Part shown: one piece after another, positions 18,393 to 27,587 of the stretch
How the letters are laid out: every line of letters begins with the position of its first letter
How positions within the stretch are numbered: position 1 is the stretch's first letter
Program-made: the position numbers and the translations under genes
From: Geomonas ferrireducens
Lineage (GTDB): Bacteria > Desulfobacterota > Desulfuromonadia > Geobacterales > Geobacteraceae
Reading direction: 5' to 3'
Assembly: GCF_004917065.1 (NCBI RefSeq)
Contig: NZ_SSYA01000001.1
Coordinates: 115,495-179,494 of the forward strand
DNA length: 64,000 bases
Notes under the pieces: model-generated
Databases searched by the model: none
Told to the model about the DNA's origin: nothing
What the model saw: the letters and a program-made list of their open reading frames with translations, nothing else

Positions 18393-19910
18393 CTACTGAT
18401 CCCAGACAAAGCTCAAGGTACCGTTTCGTTCACGCAATCCGGTTGCCTTCGATGGCGCTGCCTTTTCGGCACTGCCGGTAAAGCCGAAACCGTTCCACCT
18501 GTATTCCATGACGGTCCGACGGTCCGTCCCCCGCCTTCTTTTCAGAAACGCCTCGTCCCGATGGAGCGCCACCAGCACCGGCTTTTTCTTCCGGCGGCTG
18601 ACGAACTGGGCGTCCAGGAGCGGCCGGCTCAGCGCGCTCCCCCGCCACAGGGCATGGAATGCCCCGTCAAAGCTGTAGAGGTAGACCCTCTTGGCAACCT
18701 CCCGGTCCAGAGAGGAGAAAACCTCCTGGATCAACATCACTTCCTTGATACCGTCGCCGTTCACATCCACCGGCTGCACCTTGCGAATAGGCATCGGCGG
18801 CGTCCTCGCCTCTCGCCGGCCCGTCTCCAGGTCGTACAGCTCAAGCCGGGACATGACACCACCGCCACCCTCTGGCACTTGCACGAGCCGTTTCGTCTTC
18901 GGCGAGCGGCCGAAGCGGCCGGTCCAGGATGGATTGACCGGTGGCGCACAGGCGGCCAGCACCGCGTTTTCCGCCGCAAACGGGTCACCGACGGCAGTCA
19001 CTGGCAGGTAAGATCCACGGGGCGTCTCGTGTCCGATGAGCCGGCACGAGAGCTTCCCTGACTTTATCTCACAGTCAAGCAGCGCCCCCTTCTTGGTTGC
19101 GTCGAATTTCTGATCGAACAAGAAGTTGCCAAGGGACCAGACAACGGGTTTTCCGTCGACACAGGCCGCCGCCCCCGGCACATGCGGATGGGTTCCGACC
19201 ACTACATCTGCTCCCGCAGCGACATAGCGCCGGGCCAGTGCTCTCATCCGCTCCGTCGGCGCGGCAATCAGTTCACGACCCCAGTGCACGTAGACTGCAA
19301 CCGCCGTCCCGGTACGTTTCAGGCGACGGACCTCCGCCGGCAGCTCAGGGTCGTCGGCTGCCATAAGGTGCTGCCAGTCGCCGGCTACATTTACAACGTC
19401 CGTCGCTGAGACGACAGCCAAGGTGCCAGTTCCTGTCTCGAGCGTCACCGAGCTCGCTTTCCGCGTCAAAGCCACAATCCCTCTGCGGCGCAGGCCATCT
19501 GCCGTCCGTTCGATGCCGCTAGCCCCGGAATCAAGAGCATGATTATTCTCTAGTGACAGCACGTCAAACCCATCCAGCAGGTCAAGCATCCCGGCTCTGA
19601 TGGGAAAGCAAGGCTGCCTTCCAGGGGAGCAAGCTGCTCCGACCGAGCCTTCCAGGTTTGCCACGTTGACCCTGTCGAGGGCGAGAAACGGGGCAAGCGC
19701 CTGCCGCACCGGTTGCCCCCCCTCATCTTGGACGAACCTCTCCACCCCGCGCGAAAGGAGGACATCGCCGTAAAAACGTACCCCTGCCGCGTGAGCCTGC
19801 AGCGGTGCACATAACGCCGCCATCATCACCGTCACGCTGAGCAGGGCGGCTCCCAAGGGGTGGAGCGATGCCCCGAGACAGCCACGCCCCATCCTATCTG
19901 CCGTTAGCAT
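18393..19910 (-). CDS. CapA-family (poly-gamma-glutamate synthesis type) metallophosphatase-like protein
   Basis: A 505-residue exported protein. The signal peptide ends near LQAHAA, and a PGA_cap domain follows with FYGDVLLSRGV, NLEGSV, LENNHALDSG, VHWGRE, GTHPHVP and SLGNFLFDQ, the metal-site motifs of this calcineurin-like fold. The last 150 residues include DVNGDGIKEVM, which resembles an FG-GAP/EF-hand-like calcium motif. The true substrate is unknown; CapA proteins act in polymer or cell-surface assembly. It overlaps the end of the upstream 979-residue gene by 17 bases and so is translated with it. Confidence 0.82.
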   Translation of the reverse strand: MLTADRMGRGCLGASLHPLGAALLSVTVMMAALCAPLQAHAAGVRFYGDVLLSRGVERFVQDEGGQPVRQALAPFLALDRVNVANLEGSVGAACSPGRQPCFPIRAGMLDLLDGFDVLSLENNHALDSGASGIERTADGLRRRGIVALTRKASSVTLETGTGTLAVVSATDVVNVAGDWQHLMAADDPELPAEVRRLKRTGTAVAVYVHWGRELIAAPTERMRALARRYVAAGADVVVGTHPHVPGAAACVDGKPVVWSLGNFLFDQKFDATKKGALLDCEIKSGKLSCRLIGHETPRGSYLPVTAVGDPFAAENAVLAACAPPVNPSWTGRFGRSPKTKRLVQVPEGGGGVMSRLELYDLETGRREARTPPMPIRKVQPVDVNGDGIKEVMLIQEVFSSLDREVAKRVYLYSFDGAFHALWRGSALSRPLLDAQFVSRRKKKPVLVALHRDEAFLKRRRGTDRRTVMEYRWNGFGFTGSAEKAAPSKATGLRERNGTLSFVWDQ

Positions 19911-22812
19911 CGAGGGTCTTCATCGGGGCGACGGTAGTACTGCCGTAATAATCCCTGATCCAGGCCGGGCGGGGCTGCTTCATCTTCCGCCATTTCTCGC
20001 TGTTCAGGCTCTCCTCGGCGGTGAACTCGTAGTACGAATAAACAGAGCCCTTGGCGATCTGCCTGCGCCCGAAGTAAGGCACTACCACGTCCATCTCTGC
20101 CGCATGACCAAGCGCCTCGTACAACCGTACTCCGTGCAGATCATCCTTCTGAACATCAACGATCTTTCGGATCGGCTCCGGATTGGAGAGCGGTTCGCCG
20201 TCGGTGCCGCTTGCGCTGGCAATGACCTGCATGAAATGCTCGACGGTCCTGCCGATGGAGAGGATTTCGTCGTAGTCTGCATCGCTCAGCGCCTCCCCCT
20301 TCAGCTCCTTGCGCGCGATCGTCTCCAGCGATTGCAGGTGAGTACGATGTTCCGAAAAGCGCTTGCCGAGTTCCTGCCGCAGTTCCGCATCGGGGACCGA
20401 CTTCTCGAACTCTTTGGCCAACCGCGCGAAGGCCCTGTCCAAGGTCCGGAAAAACTCCGGATTTGGCTCCACGTATCCTCTCGGCCGCCCCACCTCGAGC
20501 GTTTCATATCCGCCCTCGCCGGCTTCTGCTGCCACCTGTTCCACCATGGCGATCGTCTCGTAGCGCAGGTTAACCCAGCTCCCCAAAGCCGTGTTCAGTT
20601 GCTTCCTCCGCCACGCTGCCGTTTTCGTGAAGGCTGGAGCCTGTCCCGTTTCCCGGGTGAGACTTGCCATCAGATCGAGCCAGTTCTGATAGAGGCTTGC
20701 ATCCCAGGCACTCCGGGGGAAACCCTTTACCAGGGCCGAGACCCGGTCCACGTACCGTTCGTAATTCGCATAGCGTCCCTCTTTAAGTTCTTTTACAAGG
20801 ATTTCCCGCGCCTCGGCGGCGCCCAGGACCGCCATGATGTCCAGCCCCCGCGGAAGCATGCGTGGGTTCTCCCGCGTACCGACCGTCTCGGGCCGCTCCT
20901 CGTGGGTGATCAGCTCGTCGAAGATGAACGCGTCCAGCGTGTAGACTGGCGGCAGCAGGCGGAACAGGTCCCGTCCTTTGAGCCAGGGGAGGTCGCTTTT
21001 GAATTCAGGGAGAGGGCCCTGACCAATCTCCTTCAGATTGAGCGGGCTGCGGTACCGGGATTCCCCGAGTATGCTGCCGTACAGGGAGAACATCTTTTGC
21101 AGCGCAGGATAGACCTTGGGATCGCGGGCAACCGCGAGAATGGAGGCAGCGTGTGAACGGCCCGGCTCCTTCTGCAGGTCGAACGTGAAGGACTGGAACC
21201 ACTTTAGGGCTCGGAAAAATCCCTTCAGTTCCTTGTCCCGTTCGTATTTGCCGCGGATGAAAAAGTTGTCATAGCCTAACTGCTCACCGAACAGCGAGGG
21301 TGCCCAGCCCTTCGCCGCTTCGATACGCTGAACCTCTTCACGCACCGTCGGCGAAGCGCCTTTGAGCGTCTCGGGCTTTAAAAGCGCCAGCCCGACGCCG
21401 AACAGCGCCTCCACGTCCGGCGCTGATTTCTTCTGCCGGCTGACAGCCGCGCCCGCTGAACAAAACTCTGTCAGTGCCTTCGCCAGCACTGTCCGCTCGG
21501 CGTTGGCGTACAGGGTTGAGAAGGAGGCGTAGAACGTTTCGAGCACCGCGTCGCTCGTGACGAAGTAGGGGCGGTCATGATCACCGAATTCATCCCGGGT
21601 CCCGGCCCCGTACGCCTCGGAATCGTAGAGCGTGTAAATCTGGTCGTTTCCGGTCTCCTGGAAGATGAGCTGGTTGCGTGCCAGTTTGTCCCGGTCTTTG
21701 TGAGGAAAGGTGAACATCCAGAGATTTTCCACGTCTCCCAACGGATCGTTGTACGGCTCGACGGCAAGGACGGATTTCCCGCCTACACCGCCGACAGCGG
21801 CGACAAAGCCTTGTCCGTCGGGAAAGAAGCTCGGGGGGGAAGACAGGACTCTCCCGGCAAGTACAGGTTTTCGTTTGGGTGATTGGCGCGGCATGACTGC
21901 AGCCGTGTGCCGTGCGGGGTCGTACTCAAGGAAGCCGCACTGGTTCGGGGCCCAGGAGAGCATGCCTGACGACGCAGGGACCTTGATTGTCGCAGGGTGC
22001 CACCAGTCGTAGTAGGTATAAGCCAGCATTGCGGCGGTGTTCGCGCCGGTCCGGTAGAGGAGCAGGTTGCCGCTGGGAGACCACTCCGGGTACTCTCCCC
22101 CAGCAGTGATGGGAGCAGGAGCGCTTTCAAAAGAAGACTCCTTTTGCCAATAAGGATCTTTCAGGAACTGGGCCTTTCGTTGTGGCGACACCGTTATCGG
22201 CTGATCGTATTCGCCAGACTCCCGAACCCACCAGATGTCCTTGCGCCCCCTCTCATCCGAGGTATAGGCAATACGGTACTGTTTATCGAAACGGTATGGA
22301 GAGCAGCGCGGCCACGATTTTTTCCGGGCCGGGTCGCGGGTCACCTGGACCAGCTTCTTAGCGTTCAGGTGGTAGAGGTAGATTTCCGAGCCCCCCTGCC
22401 GCGTACCCGCGAAAACCACCTGGGAGCCGTCGGCGTTCCAGGCCGGGTCAGCAACATCATCGAGCCCCACTTCCAGGACTGAAATCACCCCGGAAGCAAG
22501 ATCGGCCACCGCCAGCATTCCTTTGCCGCCACGCCTCAATTCAAACACCACGCGTGAACCGTCGGGGGAAACGCGAGGGAACAACACTTCGCCATCGGCA
22601 ACTGCTATTTCCTGGCGCTTCACTGGGTGGAACGTCACAGGAAAGACGTCGATAAAGACCTTAGCCGCCGGAGTGCCGTTCTCCAAGGCGGGCGGACGGC
22701 GTGCCGTTTCACCGCGGAAGGCCATTTTTCCCCTCCAATGAAAACCGAGGACGGCAGCCCCTACCAGGACGGCACAAACGGCCGCTATCAAATGACCTCG
22801 TTTAAGTTTCAT
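19894..22812 (-). CDS. DUF3160-like protein with WD40-type beta-propeller
   Basis: A 972-residue protein with an N-terminal signal anchor (HLIAAVCAVLVGAAVLGF). Residues 70-300 carry TolB-like propeller repeats (RVSPDGSRVVFE, PAWNADGSQVVFAG, IAYTSDERGRKDIWW). The rest is a large helical region with the DUF3160 look (PYFVTSDAVLETFYASFSTL). ATG at 22812 is preferred over GTG at 22833, which is also open. It is the first gene of a two-gene unit with the CapA-like enzyme, so a joint cell-envelope role is plausible. Function unknown. Confidence 0.75.
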   Translation of the reverse strand: MKLKRGHLIAAVCAVLVGAAVLGFHWRGKMAFRGETARRPPALENGTPAAKVFIDVFPVTFHPVKRQEIAVADGEVLFPRVSPDGSRVVFELRRGGKGMLAVADLASGVISVLEVGLDDVADPAWNADGSQVVFAGTRQGGSEIYLYHLNAKKLVQVTRDPARKKSWPRCSPYRFDKQYRIAYTSDERGRKDIWWVRESGEYDQPITVSPQRKAQFLKDPYWQKESSFESAPAPITAGGEYPEWSPSGNLLLYRTGANTAAMLAYTYYDWWHPATIKVPASSGMLSWAPNQCGFLEYDPARHTAAVMPRQSPKRKPVLAGRVLSSPPSFFPDGQGFVAAVGGVGGKSVLAVEPYNDPLGDVENLWMFTFPHKDRDKLARNQLIFQETGNDQIYTLYDSEAYGAGTRDEFGDHDRPYFVTSDAVLETFYASFSTLYANAERTVLAKALTEFCSAGAAVSRQKKSAPDVEALFGVGLALLKPETLKGASPTVREEVQRIEAAKGWAPSLFGEQLGYDNFFIRGKYERDKELKGFFRALKWFQSFTFDLQKEPGRSHAASILAVARDPKVYPALQKMFSLYGSILGESRYRSPLNLKEIGQGPLPEFKSDLPWLKGRDLFRLLPPVYTLDAFIFDELITHEERPETVGTRENPRMLPRGLDIMAVLGAAEAREILVKELKEGRYANYERYVDRVSALVKGFPRSAWDASLYQNWLDLMASLTRETGQAPAFTKTAAWRRKQLNTALGSWVNLRYETIAMVEQVAAEAGEGGYETLEVGRPRGYVEPNPEFFRTLDRAFARLAKEFEKSVPDAELRQELGKRFSEHRTHLQSLETIARKELKGEALSDADYDEILSIGRTVEHFMQVIASASGTDGEPLSNPEPIRKIVDVQKDDLHGVRLYEALGHAAEMDVVVPYFGRRQIAKGSVYSYYEFTAEESLNSEKWRKMKQPRPAWIRDYYGSTTVAPMKTLDANGR

Positions 22813-23100
22813 ATCCACCCGCCCTCTTTCCACACAGGATCATCAGGCACACCAGCTTGGTTGTAGCTCCTCCAACGTGGCTGGAGTCACCTTTTTCGAA
22901 CGTCCCCTCGCATGAATTGTCGGTTCGAATCCGAGCTTTTCGCAGACAGATTCCGCATGACTTGCTTAGCCCATCGCCCCTCACCAGCTTTAAAATGAAT
23001 TGGAAGGAAAGACTCAGGAACGGCTCTCGACGTCTAGATTCCACAGTCCAAATTTTCTGTAATAATAAAGATCAGCATCAATGCTCGTCGAGGAGGTCAC

Positions 23101-23475
23101 ATGCCACTGAAAGATACCTTTCATACCTTTGCCCGTTCGTCGGCAGAGGCGCTCGGCTCGCCCTATGCGTTCGCGATTGCTATCGCGATTTTACTAGTAT
23201 GGGCGGGCATGGGGCCAATCTTCGGGTTTTCAGATACATGGCAACTGATCATCAATACAGCCACTACCATCGTCACGTTTCTCATGGTGTTTCTTATCCA
23301 AAACACACAGAACCGTGACGCACGGGCTCTTCATCTCAAGCTCGATGAGCTTCTCAAAGCACAGAAAGGCGCAAGGAACTCGCTTGTAGACCTGGAGGAT
23401 TTGTCCGACCATGAATTAGACCGTCTCCAGGCCGAATTTGAACGGATAAGAAAGAAAAAGTCCCCTGAGAAATAA
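23101..23475 (+). CDS. Low-affinity iron permease-family small membrane protein
   Basis: A 124-residue protein with two membrane helices (PYAFAIAIAILLVWAGMGP; TATTIVTFLMVFLIQNTQNR) and a charged helical tail. The segment FLIQNTQNRDARALHLKLDELL is the signature of the bacterial low-affinity iron permease domain family. Transport activity is not proven for these short bacterial members. GAGGAGG precedes the ATG. Single gene. Confidence 0.82.
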   Translation: MPLKDTFHTFARSSAEALGSPYAFAIAIAILLVWAGMGPIFGFSDTWQLIINTATTIVTFLMVFLIQNTQNRDARALHLKLDELLKAQKGARNSLVDLEDLSDHELDRLQAEFERIRKKKSPEK

Positions 23476-23596
23476 CTCCCAGATCGATGTTCAAGGTGGA
23501 TTAGGGACGTCCTTGGGATTTTGGCTTTAGCTGTTGCATCCGCCGAAAGATGGGGTCAGGTCTTTACTCTTGCTCCATTTCATCCTGCACGTGTTG

Positions 23597-24001
23597 TCAT
23601 TTCCATCGATGACCACAACTCTTGCAGCAATATCTGTTCCGGAATAGAAACATCGGCAGTGAAATAAGAAGGGAGATCGCTGCAAATTTTCTCGTATAAT
23701 TCTTTGTTTCTATATCTGTCGCGCCGCAAGCCGGACATGCCGAGTCGGAAAGCAGTCCTTCTGATTCCTCCGGCTCAATGTATTCTATGTTTTCCTCAAT
23801 GATTGCTTTTGCTTCTTCTGCATTTTCTTCCGGCACATTCAGCTTAACTCCACCCAGTGCGTTTGAGTATAGCCAGTTGGCGCCGACAGTGTACTCGTTG
23901 TCGAGAAAGCAAAGGATTCCTGCCGCCTCAAGTTTAGACTTGGCTAGCCCTGCTTCCGGCAGATCTCGATACTGGGCAATTGTTACAAGTCTACCAGCCA
24001 T
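23597..24001 (-). CDS. DUF2007 domain protein with zinc ribbon
   Basis: A 134-residue protein. Residues 1-70 fit the DUF2007 (putative signal-transducing) domain (QYRDLPEAGLAKSKLEAAGI, GGVKLNVPEENAEEA). A zinc ribbon follows (CPACG, then CCKSCGHRW at the C-terminus) with a short hydrophobic stretch between the cysteine pairs. GAGGAAAAG stands ahead of the ATG. Exact role unknown. Confidence 0.8.
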   Translation of the reverse strand: MAGRLVTIAQYRDLPEAGLAKSKLEAAGILCFLDNEYTVGANWLYSNALGGVKLNVPEENAEEAKAIIEENIEYIEPEESEGLLSDSACPACGATDIETKNYTRKFAAISLLISLPMFLFRNRYCCKSCGHRWK

Positions 24002-24109
24002 TTCTTTTCCTCATCCTTTTTCATGTCAAGAATCAGTCCTGCCTTCATGCTCCTCATGCTCCGCGCTTTGTTGGAGTGTTCTTCCTCTTCAAACTGAACT
24101 ATGTGTTTC

Positions 24110-24610
24110 TCAAAAAAACATCTTATAAAGCGCTACAGTTGATAAAATATGTGAACAGAGGGTGATTAATACGACTGAAGTGCCTACAAGCGTAACATTT
24201 TTTCGGATAGGCAACACCAGTTCCAAGGGTTTAGGAATTTGTATCTTTGTTTTTGATCGAATTATGTGGATCATGTCTGATATTACCAACAAGGTAAGCA
24301 ACAAATAAGATGTAGTACCTATCAAAGCAGTCCAGTCCGCTATTTGTATCACAGCTTGAGCTTTTGGTAGAGAATCCTTCGTTATATTATTTGAAGCGTT
24401 GAGTATATCATCGCGAAACATCATGGTTTTAAAGAATATTGCCATGATGAATGGCATCAGTATTTTTGGAACCCAATGTGCTAGAAAATAAGCTCCTACC
24501 CATGGCAAAGAGGGGAATTTGAATACTTTATACAGGAAAAGCCCCAAATAGCCGATGACACTCCATTCAACAATGCGTACGATCCAAATTAAGACGGTCG
24601 GGGTTGCCAT
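24110..24610 (-). CDS. Hypothetical membrane protein, AT-rich gene
   Basis: A 166-residue protein with about four hydrophobic helices (for example VLIWIVRIVEWSVIGYLGLF, LAHWVPKILMPFIMAIFF, LIGTTSYLLLTLLVISDMI). AAAGGA fits the second of two adjacent ATG codons. The gene is clearly more AT-rich than its surroundings and uses codons such as ATA and TTA that are rare nearby, which suggests later acquisition. No family recognised. Confidence 0.65.
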   Translation of the reverse strand: MATPTVLIWIVRIVEWSVIGYLGLFLYKVFKFPSLPWVGAYFLAHWVPKILMPFIMAIFFKTMMFRDDILNASNNITKDSLPKAQAVIQIADWTALIGTTSYLLLTLLVISDMIHIIRSKTKIQIPKPLELVLPIRKNVTLVGTSVVLITLCSHILSTVALYKMFF

Positions 24611-24790
24611 CATTTCCTTTGCACCAATGTGGAGACGACGCCTCCTGCTGCAGCGTCTATGTGCCGCCTAGGACGACAGGAAGAGACAGTGGGGATTCCC
24701 ATCGATTCAAAAGGTGATGGTAGTCGGGGTGTATGCGTAACATATGGGGTTCGTGCCCCTGATAATGGTACATCGTGAGTACGCCGTGCC

Positions 24791-25978
24791 CTAGAGTTCC
24801 TCCGCGGTGGTCGGCAACACGCCGCAGGCCTCACGCAGCTGACGTGCAACTTCCTCGGCCGCACGTCTTCCTTCCACGCCATCTCCAACGGTGATGCCGG
24901 TGCCGTCACTGCATTGGGCCGTGATCCGGTACAACAGCCGCGCACAGGGGCCTGTACCGCACGCGCCGCTTCTCACCGGCTCGACTCTCCTTACCGCCAC
25001 TGCGGCAATGCGGGACGCGGGGAGGGAAAGCCCCATGAAACGGCGCACGACGTTCAATTCGCCGGCACCGGCGCTCACTTCAAGGGAGTTCCCCGACAGC
25101 CAGACGGAATAGAGCAGCAGGCCTCCACCGATCAACCCAAATAGCGGCAGCATGACGGCTTCCGCCCCTGGGTTCTTCACCACGATGATGACGACGCCCC
25201 CCAGAAACCACGCACTGAAAAATGCGGACAGTAAGGCGCTCTTCGCGTTGCGCCGACAGGGAAAGAGCAACTGCACTCCTGCGGGGTGACGTCGAATTCG
25301 GACCGTACGGGAGGGGAGATCCATGGGGGGCTTGAGCTCGCAAGCCAGGGGAACCGTCAGTTGGGAGCGCTTAGGCCTTCCGGTCCTCAGCACCGGTATG
25401 ATGAAGCTTCGGTCGAGCTCCAGACCGGGCAGCTCGGCAGTGATCCGCACTGTCCAGACATTCACGTTGCTGCTCGACAACTGGTTGGCGGGAACGGCAA
25501 AGCGAAACGCGATTCTTGTGCCAACACCAGCCGGCATCGATGTGGCGTAGCCTCGCTCATCCCACATCAGTTCCATGTGGGTGTCATCATCCCTTTTGAT
25601 GCCTCTCTCGCAGCGAAGGGAAACCAGAAAGACGTTGTCGGCGCTGTAGCGGACGGGGAGATCGATACTCCCTCCAGCTTCACCGCCGATCGACGCTGGT
25701 AAAGGGTCCATGTGCAGGCGGATTTCACCCAGATCCCGCATCTGACGCCTTTTCTTCAACGCCTGCCAGAGAAGCCGGAGCCCTACCAAAGGTAACAGCA
25801 GGCCGAGTGCCGCCAACGCCTCGCCTTTGATGAGCGCATTGAGACAGATGAAGCCGGTGGGTTGCGCGATGGCATTCCACAAGATGGCACCCCACCAGCA
25901 AAAGGCTACCTCCCGGACGTTTGCTGGTGGTATCGCCGCATCCCCGGTCGTCGCCTGCTCCTGGTTAAACCGGATCAT
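24791..25978 (-). CDS. Hypothetical membrane protein
   Basis: A 395-residue protein with two N-terminal helices (around residues 27-75), an extracytoplasmic beta-rich domain, two helices near residues 270-320 (LLSAFFSAWFLGGVVIIVV; AVMLPLFGLIGGGLLLYSVW) and a soluble tail. The layout resembles DUF3592-type membrane proteins, but I cannot assign it firmly. AGGAGG lies ahead of the ATG with rather long spacing. Standalone gene. Confidence 0.65.
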   Translation of the reverse strand: MIRFNQEQATTGDAAIPPANVREVAFCWWGAILWNAIAQPTGFICLNALIKGEALAALGLLLPLVGLRLLWQALKKRRQMRDLGEIRLHMDPLPASIGGEAGGSIDLPVRYSADNVFLVSLRCERGIKRDDDTHMELMWDERGYATSMPAGVGTRIAFRFAVPANQLSSSNVNVWTVRITAELPGLELDRSFIIPVLRTGRPKRSQLTVPLACELKPPMDLPSRTVRIRRHPAGVQLLFPCRRNAKSALLSAFFSAWFLGGVVIIVVKNPGAEAVMLPLFGLIGGGLLLYSVWLSGNSLEVSAGAGELNVVRRFMGLSLPASRIAAVAVRRVEPVRSGACGTGPCARLLYRITAQCSDGTGITVGDGVEGRRAAEEVARQLREACGVLPTTAEEL

Positions 25979-26190
25979 GAAAAGGTTCCCTCCTGAGCCA
26001 GACTTTTTCCTACAATTCTTTTAATATTTTTTCATTTTCCTGTCAAAGAATATCTGTATATTCAGTTATAAACCCCAGCCAATTTGGCCCGTCAAACTCT
26101 ACTGAGACTTATGTAGCAAAGCAAACAGGGGACGAAGTGCTATAGTCATACCTGCGGGTTTATGTCGTAAAATCACGGGAGGAATTAAAG

Positions 26191-26745
26191 ATGGGTCAAT
26201 ACCAGATTGGAGTAATCGTGGGGAGTCTACGTCGGGATTCCATTAACAGAAAGCTTGCCAATGCACTGGTAAAGCTGGGCCCTGCCGAGTTCTCTTTCAA
26301 GTTTTTGGAAATAGGTGACCTGCCGCTCTACAACCAGGATGACGATGACAAACAGGCCCAATCGGTGGTCCAACTCAAGAGCGAAGTAAAAGGATGCTCC
26401 GGTCTCATCTTCGTGACTCCCGAATACAACCGCTCCATGCCGGGTGTACTTAAAAACGCGCTAGACAACGCCTCACGCCCCTACGGGACGAGTGCCTGGA
26501 CCGGCAAACCGGTCGGTATTCTCGGGGCATCCATCGGACAAATCGGTTCCGCGATGGCACAGCAGCACCTGCGCAATACGCTTGCCTACCTCGATGCACC
26601 GACCATGGGGCAGCCTGAGGTGTTCATCCAGGTGAAGGATGGCTTCTTCGACGGGGACGGGAACATCTCGAGCCCCGACACGGTGAAGTTCCTGCAGGGG
26701 TGGATGGACCGCTACGTCCAGTGGGTGAAGCGGCACGCGGAATAA
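26191..26745 (+). CDS. NADPH-dependent FMN reductase (chromate/quinone reductase type)
   Basis: A 184-residue flavodoxin-fold enzyme. GSLRRDSINRKLA is the FMN phosphate-binding loop, TPEYNRSMPGVLKNALDNAS is the family signature, and GASIGQIGSAMAQQHLR follows. Close to ChrR/YieF enzymes that use NAD(P)H to reduce quinones and, in vitro, metals such as chromate. A strong ribosome site (GGGAGGA) precedes the ATG and a terminator follows, so it is a single-gene unit. Confidence 0.9.
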   Translation: MGQYQIGVIVGSLRRDSINRKLANALVKLGPAEFSFKFLEIGDLPLYNQDDDDKQAQSVVQLKSEVKGCSGLIFVTPEYNRSMPGVLKNALDNASRPYGTSAWTGKPVGILGASIGQIGSAMAQQHLRNTLAYLDAPTMGQPEVFIQVKDGFFDGDGNISSPDTVKFLQGWMDRYVQWVKRHAE

Positions 26746-26774
26746 GCCCTCCGCAAATAATAATTTGGCGCAGA

Positions 26775-26813
26775 CAAGAAGGCCCCCGTCGCATAGCCGG
26801 GGGCCTTCTTGTT
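26775..26813 (+). terminator. Terminator after FMN reductase gene
   Basis: A perfect hairpin, AAGGCCCCCG with CGGGGGCCTT and an 8-base loop, followed by CTTGTTG. The T tail is short, but the stem is very strong. Confidence 0.7.
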
Positions 26814-26866
26814 GACGACGGTCCAGTTCACCTTCTTGGGACCGGGGGGGCGGTTTGCGAGTAAAA

Positions 26867-26933
26867 GCAAATCCCCCCTGCCCCCCCTTCGCAAAGGCGT
26901 GCTACGGGGGGCAGGCTCCCCCTTCGCAATGGG
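26867..26933 (-). repeat. Dispersed GC-rich repeat, copy 3, with degenerate partner
   Basis: Bases 26867-26897 match the 5592-5628 copy in the same orientation (GCAAATCCCCCCTG... CTTCGCAAAGG). A degenerate half copy (GGGGGGCAGG...CTTCGCAATGGG) follows to 26933. It belongs to the same repeat family seen beside hpnN. Confidence 0.65.
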
Positions 26934-27010
26934 CGACTCGACGCCTCGGACTCCACTAGCAGGTTCCCTTTTACGGGTAAACATGCTATTAATGAGCGCC
27001 GAGAACCCCT

Positions 27011-27343
27011 ATGAGAAGTGACCGCGTCCACTATATCCGCCCCCAGGCCCTGGTGATTTTCCTGGTAGTCCTGTCCCTGCTCAGTGCAGGTGCACGGGTG
27101 CCCGACCTCTCGCGTCCCCATCGCCCCAAGCCGCTCCATCGCGTCACCTTCGAGCTCCAGCAGAAGAATATTTCCAGCCAGCTCAAGCAGTACCACGACC
27201 TGGTCGCCGTGTTGCCGAAGGTGGTCGAGGCCGTTGCCGTCACCAGTTACGGCAGCGTTGTCCAGGCAACCCCGACGCTGCGCCGCTCCCCCGCCATCAT
27301 CCCCCACTCCGGCCGTGCCCCTCCCAAACAACTCCAAGGCTGA
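27011..27343 (+). CDS. Hypothetical signal-anchored protein
   Basis: A 110-residue protein with one N-terminal hydrophobic segment (PQALVIFLVVLSLLSAGA), then a basic, Pro-rich soluble part with no cysteines. No family recognised. The ribosome site is weak. It is the best coding candidate in this stretch, but the opposite strand also has open frames, so confidence is moderate. No gene is seen in the 244 bases after it. Confidence 0.5.
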   Translation: MRSDRVHYIRPQALVIFLVVLSLLSAGARVPDLSRPHRPKPLHRVTFELQQKNISSQLKQYHDLVAVLPKVVEAVAVTSYGSVVQATPTLRRSPAIIPHSGRAPPKQLQG

Positions 27344-27587
27344 TCCACATTGAAATTCGCATCCTGCGCCGACCGACGTCGGTAAAGGAAATGCCGGCTC
27401 GCGCAGCGGCACCCGGCACAGTGTTGTCCTACAGTGACTCGCCGCGACGTACCGCTTTGGGCGCCAGTTGAGACGCGCAGGCGCACCTTTGCGTGATGTA
27501 CTGCTCCCGCTACGTCCCCTGCCGTAGCTGCCGAGCCTTCGTCTGCGCATCTCCCGCGCCAGACGGCAAAGCCTTATGGAGAACCGC

